Assembly: GCF_020184175.1 (NCBI RefSeq)
Contig: NC_065530.1
Span: 37,797,260 to 37,861,259 of the forward strand
Length of the DNA stretch: 64,000 bases
Reading direction: 5' to 3'
Source: Aphis gossypii
Lineage: Eukaryota; Arthropoda; Insecta; Hemiptera; Aphididae
Shown here: piece after piece, positions 54,601-63,600 of the stretch
Layout of the letters: every line of letters begins with the position of its first letter
Position numbering within the stretch: the first letter of the stretch is position 1
Position numbers and translations under genes: made by a program
Notes under the pieces: model-generated
The model's input: only the letters and a program-made list of their open reading frames with translations
Told to the model about the DNA's origin: nothing
Database searches by the model: none

Positions 54601-57600
54601 GAAATTATAGTTAGAAATCTAACTGCTGACTGGACAATTTTAAAGTTAAACTTTTATGATATATGAACAATACAATAAAGGCAAAATATAGAAGAGAACA
54701 TTCTTGGTGAATCAGTATATAGGCTATAATATAAGATACAAATATATAATATCACTGGTTCGATTTTGCTCATTTCGCGTTTCGTTTTCAGCTGTGTGCA
54801 ATAGGCCCTGCAATGGTGGTCGGTGTATCAAACCCAATATGTGTCTCTGTGACGAGGGCTCCGTGAGGTCGGCGTGTCTGCCTGACGACCTCAGAGATTC
54901 TTACAACAAAGACGATGAGCAATTACGATCGCCCCAGACTTCTGCGCCAGACCGATACGGAAAACCGCCATCCGTCGTAGGGAACAACGGGATCACTGGC
55001 AGTGGTAATAATGGCGGTGGTAGTTCCAGCGGAAGTGGTGGAAGTAACGGCAACGGAGGAAATAATAATGGAATAAACGGCAGTGGCGGTGGAAATAACG
55101 GAAGGAATTACGGCAATGGAGTCACAAGTAACAACGGCGATAGTGCTAGTAGAGACGTTGGCGGCGGGAATATCAGCAGTGTCTTAAGCACCAGAGTCGC
55201 TACCACGACTGCCAATTCTAATGCAGTGGCGTCGCGGAACGCTTGCAAGTATCCGTGTTTGAACGGCGGAACTTGTCAGGGATCGGTTTGCTCTTGCCGA
55301 CAGGGTTACGCCGGCGAAAACTGCGGTGATCGTAAGTGCACCGATCTTATATTATAATATACCTATTATACATAATTATTATAATACCACATGCTCTGCA
55401 AGGAATAATTATTAGAGTAGGTATAGAGTATTGCGGAATTTACTCTGCCAAACGAGTCCGTTTTTCGAACGACTAAACATAATGTTTTGTAAAATATATA
55501 TGTTTATAGTCGTATCTAATTGTTTCACTAGCTTTGTTTTTTCTGTTTTCAGCCATCTGCCGAGACGGATGCTTAAATGGCGGCCGATGTATCGGGCCCG
55601 ACCGATGTGCGTGCGTGTACGGATACGCCGGACGCAAATGCGAAGCCGGTAGGTAAATATTTGTTCATAAAATTTATGAGGAAATATACGCGCACGTGCC
55701 TGCCTGCCTAATGGCCTCTGGATAATAACCACGACTTGCGACACGATATACCGTGTCACACATATGTGTGACTATTTTAACTTGTAGCTTACTTTTATGA
55801 CACTTTTATGTACACGTCTCCCTGGACTTTTTCCAAATTAGCGTTTTACGTATGTGAATAGTATATTAATGTAAATCTATCTTATATGGGTGCGCGTGTA
55901 TAATGAATTGAACAAATTAAACGTGAAACCGTTTTAACGGAAGCGACGTTTTAAAAGAGACAGATCGTAAACCTATACGTCATAAAAGACAAAAACTACC
56001 TGTGATAATGTAATATAAAATAAATTATTATAATAAGTACCGACATCAATTATTATATGCAAAACTATTATGATTAAGAGAATAATGTTATAAAGTCAAA
56101 AACAAAGATAAATTACAAATCGAGGATATAGTACATTTTCAGCACATTTTTTTATTTATTCTTTGTCTCATCCACGTTAAACACGGCTAATTTGTCGTAA
56201 TCATAAAAATAATAATATTCATAACCTTAACTTTCATAATAGATCGATTTACTCTAATACTAAAATTAAAAATACAAAATTGGTTCTGCTGAATAAAAAT
56301 CTGTTATTTTGCACATAGGACAAATATGAGAGAAAATAAAATAATCATAGTGCACTGATACTCTTTTAATCTTACTTATATATTCTTTTATTTATATAAC
56401 ATGTATATTATAATCTCAATACATATTAGTTTAAATTTATCAGTTGTTAGATAAAACAATAACGTGTAGCCCGTGTAGGATAATAGCAATATAATTGTGC
56501 ATTATAAATTATTAATCATAATAATATCTATTTGTATAATAATGCAGTCACACTCTTACATTCTATGAGTGTAATGCATTGCAATAATTTGACAAATAAT
56601 ACTTAGTACATTTAATTTTTTTTTTTTACAATAATGGAAGATTTTATTCTATCCATCATTTTATATTATTCAGGAAAGCAAATTTCCTGAAAGATTTAAT
56701 TAAAAATAAAAATAAAATTGAAAATATAATATTAATATTCTGAATAATATCGGACGATTTTGTAACCAACATTATGTTATTATAATATATACCTATGTGT
56801 CCTAGATATATGATGAACAACTGTACGCATTATAGTGCGATGTTAAAAGAATTAATAAAATAAAATAAAAAAAGCCCTCTAACGAGTTCTATAATTTGGA
56901 AAAACTGTTAAATATAGATAATATTTTTCTTGGGCGCAAACGAGCCGTCATTTATTAGGTCGAAAATGAATGATGAGCGCAAACGAGTTCTGCCGCCCAA
57001 TGATATGTAAAGAATAAAAATAATAACCCCCACCGATAAGACAGTGTTTTGTGATCTGGTAGAAATATTTTCTTATACGTTATGTCAATAGGTATAATAA
57101 TATACCTATTTATAATTTGTAGACATTATAATAATTTATAAATAAATACTCTGATTAAAATTTAAAAGTAAACTAATTTCTATTTATTACAAAAAAGTTA
57201 CTCCAGAAATTATGATAATAAATTCGGATAGTACATAATATTAATGATGTACCTACCTGTATATTCTGTACTACGTAATTCGTACATATTGGATTTATAT
57301 AAAACGTGTAAATGTGTTGTACAAAATCGATATTTATTTTATTGTCGTTAATGCTTTTAGATTACCGAATTGGTCCATGTTACACCAGGGTGATCAACGA
57401 TATGTGCCAAGGACAACTCGAGGGTGTTGTTTGCACCAAACAGTTATGTTGCGCAACTATAGGCCTAGCTTGGGGACACCCGTGTGAACAGTGTTCGCTG
57501 AGTTACGATTGCGATATAGGTTTTCTCAAGAACTTGCACTCCAATCAATGCATAGGTGAGTGATTTATGAAAAACGATTTGGTACTCGTTACGATGATGG

Positions 57601-60600
57601 GTTATAACTATAATAAGCTCTCCATAAATATTATTATTTGGATGATAATCAAATATACGTAATTTCTTTGGACGAGCGACAAAACTGTAGTATAGAAATT
57701 TGATTGATGTTCACCACAGGTAAAAATATTTCCATGTAAGTAAATAATAAAACGCAATTTCAGATTATTCAAATGACACTTTTATATAGTATGACAGTAG
57801 AGCTACTTGAGACATTTTCATATAAAATTATAAATCAGCGGTGCTCAATTTTTAAATTCAATTTCTTTTTTGCGATACTCATTAAAAATGATTACAACCA
57901 ATTAAATCAAATGTTTAATATAATTATTTACTATAAAATCAATTAATATTTTAGTAGATTAAAAATTGTCAAATCGAGAGAGTTATAAGTCCAAACTTAA
58001 AGGGTACACAGTACACTCTATACGTAAGATTTATTTATTGAATTTATTATATTATACTTTGCTTATTATTATTATTTTGCTATATATATATATTATATAT
58101 ATATACAATACATATACATAATATATTATTTTACGATAATATAATATACGATTTTTTGGTTGAAATTTAATTATTTAACACGAAATATATTTTTCATAAT
58201 ACACGTCATAGAAAGATTTCTATTTTTGATTAACTTTCAGACATTGACGAGTGTGAGGCGATTCCGGGAATTTGTAAAGGTGGAGCTTGTGTAAATAGCG
58301 TGGGGTCTTTCAAGTGCGTCTGTCCGGAGGGTCGAGTACATAACCAAGTAACGAATGTTTGCGACGATGAAAACGAATGCAAAAGAGGCGATCCGAATAT
58401 TTGTCAAGACGGTTATTGTGTAAATACTGACAGCTCTTATTATTGTATCTGTAAACAAGGATTCGTACCCACCACTGATCGAAAAGGATGTATAAGTAAG
58501 CTTATGTTTTTTTCCTACTGGTTATATTTATGGTTTAATAAAATTTCCATTGTAAAAGAACGAACGGCGGTAAACAAATCGACAAGTTTAATATAGAGTT
58601 GTTTTTACTTTTTTGTTTTATTTTTTTATTTCTTTACAGACACTCAACAGGGCCAGTGTTATACGAGAATTGCATCGAGTCAAGACTGTTCTGATCCGTT
58701 GCCGATGAAACTCTCTAAGAAAGACTGTTGTTGTGGTAAAGACATGGGAAAGGGCTGGGGAAGTACTTGTGAACAGTGTCCGCTCCAAGGAATGGGTAAG
58801 TTATAAAATATGTTTACGTCGGTTAACGTGACGTTTATGTCAAAATAATACCTACATAATTTATTGTTACAACTTAATACTAATACCCAATTAACTTTAG
58901 ATATACTTATAAAGTTTGACGGTTTACCGTGTATAACGGTAACATTTGAATAAGTTAAATTTACAGTCTTTTTCATAGGTTCCTAATTATATTTTGAATT
59001 TTTAAAATTATTTTTCTATTATAGTATTTTGTTATCGATTACTAATATACATATTATATGTATATATATTAATATAGTAGGTTTCGTGTTCATAACTATT
59101 ACGAATAAAATGTTTCAAAAAGAATTATTAATACGAGGTTAAACTTTAAAAGATATTATTTTTATTATTTAATTATGAATTCTAAACCTTATTGTAGTAA
59201 ATAAAGTTTCAATCATAAGCACTACATTATTCACACGTTAGAATATGTCGTTTTGTGATTAAAAATTGATTTGTATAGTTTAAACATATAGGTCATACTC
59301 AGTAATAGGTATAGATATTATGGCTAATAAAATAATAATGGCTGTTTACCTATGTAAGATTGTAAAACGTTTTATAACTAAATAGCTATACACACTCATC
59401 TATATATTATATGCATAGATTAACTGGTTACACTACATTTTAAAATAAGTTTTAGTAGAAAAAAAATGTGTTTGAAGTGTTTTATAAATAATATTTTTTT
59501 TTTTCAAAAATCGAAAAAATGTACTAAATTGACTGTATGTTGTTATCGTGCAGTACTTTACCACGTTTCCCATAGCGTCATTTAACAATTTTGTTGGGTC
59601 ACTGATCAGAACCAGATAAATATTGTATGCTGTTACACGAGCATAATATGGAATCCTAAAAAATTATAGGATGATTATTAAATCATGACGTATAGAATGA
59701 TTTTAGTAAGCAATATTAATACTTAGCTTATATTTACATTGGCACACGTACATTTTTTTTTTTTTTGGATATAACTCGTTGGTCGGTGTAATTCTTTATT
59801 CAGTTATACAATATTATGTCGACACTATTAGCCATTGTAATGTTAACTCACTGTATAAATAGGTAGCTTTTTAGCGGTGTGACATTGATTTGTATGTGCC
59901 TAACTTGTATATCAATAAGATTCAACGACAGCTATTATAGCCTATACACGCATATAACATTGTGTTATACTATCTAAACATTATTTATTGTTTAATGTAT
60001 ATATTGTTAACGTTAAAAACTAATGACTTTTAGCCGAGTACGTAAAACTCTGTCTCGGCGGCAAAGCCAATCAAACGGTGCTGAACTTGGTGGACGAGTG
60101 CGGATTGAGACCAGAGATTTGCGGATCCGGCGGAAAATGCATCGATACGGTCGACGGGTACGCTTGCGAATGTTTTACCGGTTTCACGAAAAGCAGACAC
60201 GAGGAGTCACAAGTGTGTGAAGGCTAGTCATCTTATGTGTAAATAATACGCTTGTGCCTGCACGGACACGCATATTGTTAGAGATCGTGTTAAATTTTCA
60301 ACAGACTTTTCGTTTGTTTTCTGTTTCATTTTTACGCAGACATCAACGAATGCGCGCAACAGGGGATTTGCAATAACGGACAGTGTATAAATACACCGGG
60401 AAGTTTTATATGCTCTTGTCCACCGGGCTACGATTTAGCTTCAGACGGAAAACATTGCATAGGTATCGTACCAGCGTAGTATATCTACGAAATCTTATAT
60501 ATATTTGATTGTTGGTTTTTTTAACCTGTTTTTAGATCACAACGAATGCGAAAAGAATGGCATGTGCGCGAATGGAAAGTGTTTGAACGTTCAAGGGTCT

Positions 60601-63600
60601 TTCCAATGCCGCTGCAAGTCAGGATTCATCATGTCACAAACTGGCCATTCGTGCATAGGTAATGTATCGTAATAGTATATTTTATAAAAAACGTATTTTT
60701 AAATTTTTTTATTTTAATATTGATTTCGAGGACCAGGATACTTTTTAATACATACCTATAATATATGATAACATACCTATTGCAGTTGTTTAAATTTAAT
60801 AATTATTCACCACTTTCCCTTGTTAGGTTTAAAAATCATTATATTATTTTTGATCCTATTTATGTATTTATTTAATTATAAACCGCAATTAGCTTCTAAT
60901 AAAATAATGGTATCACTAAAATATCGTTTCGTTTCATTTCCAGACGTTGACGAGTGTTACGAAAACCCAAAAATATGCCTTAACGGTAAGTGTCGAAACA
61001 CCCCTGGTTCATACATATGCGAGTGCCAACCAGGATACACTGTTTCGCCAGACGGAACGTTTTGCACAGACATAAATGAATGTGAAATAAGACCAGGTCT
61101 TTGTAGCAATGGAAAATGCGTGAATACCGAAGGATCGTACAAATGCGTTTGTGACTCTGGCTATAGATTGACACCCGACCGACAAAATTGCATAGGTATT
61201 TCAATTACCTATATATGAACATTCGAAAGCTATTGTGTATATTTTCTGAAAGATGTAACATATACCTAATAAATACACCATCCTGTGTACTCAATGCAAA
61301 AGGTATCACGGTCGGATCAATTTATTTGTTTTTATTATTTTTAGATATCGATGAGTGTTCAAATAACGGCGGTCCTTGTCAAAACGGCAAGTGTATAAAT
61401 ATGGCAGGGAGTTACCGTTGCGAATGTCAAGACGGGTTTAACCTGGGACTCGATGGGCGTACATGTCTGGGTATGTGATTGTCGACGACAACCAGTCATC
61501 TATATACTCTAAAAGTTTAAGCACCATTACAGTTCATAACTTATAATTATATTTTTTTGTTTAGACACACTCCGCGACCTCTGTTATGCCAACTATCAAC
61601 AGGGCTCATGTCTGCAACCTTTAAACGCACCCATGTCAAAATCCAGCTGTTGCTGCTCTTACGGCGTGCTTGGTCAGACGCCCGGATGGGGTTCATCGTG
61701 TTCGAAATGCCCTTCACCCGATAGCGTAGAGTTTAAAGTGCTCTGTCCTCAAGGTTCAGGGATGACGTACAACGGAGATGGTTTGTATTTTTCATATTTA
61801 TCCATGTAATGAAATTTAAATTACTATAGATATAACCATTTTAATTCAGACATAAACGAGTGCGCTCAAAACCCAGCGGTGTGTTCTAACGGTGCCTGTG
61901 AAAACACAATAGGAAACTATCGGTGTATATGCAATTCCGGTTACGAGGTGGACGACACGGGTAAGATTTGTAAAGATATAAATGAATGCGACATGGACGA
62001 CACGATATGCAATGGAGGACAGTGCCGTAACACACCAGGAAGTTTTCAGGTAAACATATAAATATTTTAATTAACCTGACATAACCTCTTTCATAACATG
62101 TATAATGTTTTATTTCAGTGTACATGTCCTGTGGGCACCGTATTAAATTCTGAAAGTCAAGCATGTCAGGATGTAGACGAATGCGACGAACTTGGTCTTA
62201 ATGCTTGCGTAGCAGGTCAATGTATTAACACAGTTGGTTCTTTTGAGTGCGAATGTCCACCTGGTACCATTTTAGATAGTACCGGACGAGTTTGTTTAGG
62301 TAATATAAAAAAAAACAATGGAATAATATTATTACGATTATAATTTATATCATACCTATAGATACCACTGAAACAGTATTTTATTATAATTGTATACCTA
62401 ATTATTATCTTTCACACTATATAGACAATCGTCGTGGTTCGTGTTGGACCCGTTTAACTGGCGGTAGATGCGAGAACAACCTCATGCAACTCACTTTGAA
62501 ATCTGATTGTTGTTGTTCGATTGGGCTGGCTTGGGGTAGTCCGTGCGAACCTTGTAAGCCAGAAGACTGTGGTGGTGAATGCAATAAAGGATACGTGGTA
62601 ATGTATTTTAATCATATTTTTTTTTATTATTGACATATTTTATATAGTATCGTTATTTAGTCTGTAGGTAAAATATGTCGTGATATAAATGAATGTGAGC
62701 TGAGCCCAGGAATTTGCAGAGGTGGAGGTACCTGCGTCAACACAGAAGGATCATTTACTTGCGTATGTCCCCCCGGTTTAACATTAGATACTACTGGTAA
62801 GGGAACTCAAATAAACAAATTATTAAATAATTCTAGAAAAATATCTTTTTATTTTTATACAGGCACTGTCTGTTTGGACGTACGAGAAGAAAAGTGCTAC
62901 ACAGATTTTAAGCACGGTTCTGGTGTTAATCCGTTAGACGGAATTTATCCAAAATGTATTTGCTGTTGTTCTACTATAGGAAAAGCTTGGGGCGGAGGGA
63001 TAGAAGGATCTCTTGGCAGGAGTGAAACTTGTCCTCGACGTGGCACTCCTGCTTTTACCGAATTATGTCCGAAAGTAAGTGAACATTAAAATTAACCTAT
63101 ATTTTGTTCAATTACATAACGCATTTTAACCTTTACAGGGACCAGGTTTTATTGATCGAAAAGATATTAATGAATGTATTGAGTTTCCTGGTATATGCAG
63201 TAACGGAAGATGTAAGAACACTATGGGAGGTTTTACGTGTAAATGTAGTCAAGGATACACTTTGGACGAATCTGGAATTCGATGTGTTGGTACGAAATTT
63301 GATTTTGACTTTTAAACATAATATGCCAGTTCAAATTTAACATCATAAAAATTGTGATTGTTTAGATATTGATGAATGTAATATTATGCACGGTGTTTGT
63401 GGCGATGGAGAATGTCAAAACATACCGGGAAGTTTTGTGTGCAAGTGTAAAGATGGTTATGAAACATCTCAATTGATGCAAGTTTGCATGGGTAATTGTT
63501 TAATATTGGTGCCTATTAATAGTACTGGACTCTTATTAAAATAAAATGTTTGTAATTATTAAAATTTTAGATATCGACGAATGTGAAAGAACGCCCGGAT

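Noticed and set aside
55653..55658. GTAAAT as the exon 4 donor
   Set aside because: Would leave phase 2 and destroy the frame of hybrid domain 1; GTAGGT at 55649 keeps it.
60213..60218. GT donor candidate (GTGTGT) for exon 8
   Set aside because: It would leave phase 0 before a phase-1 exon and remove the sixth cysteine of EGF4; the GC donor at 60223 restores both.
60957..61204. Minus-strand frames across fibrillin exon 11
   Set aside because: Antisense shadows of the two cbEGF modules.
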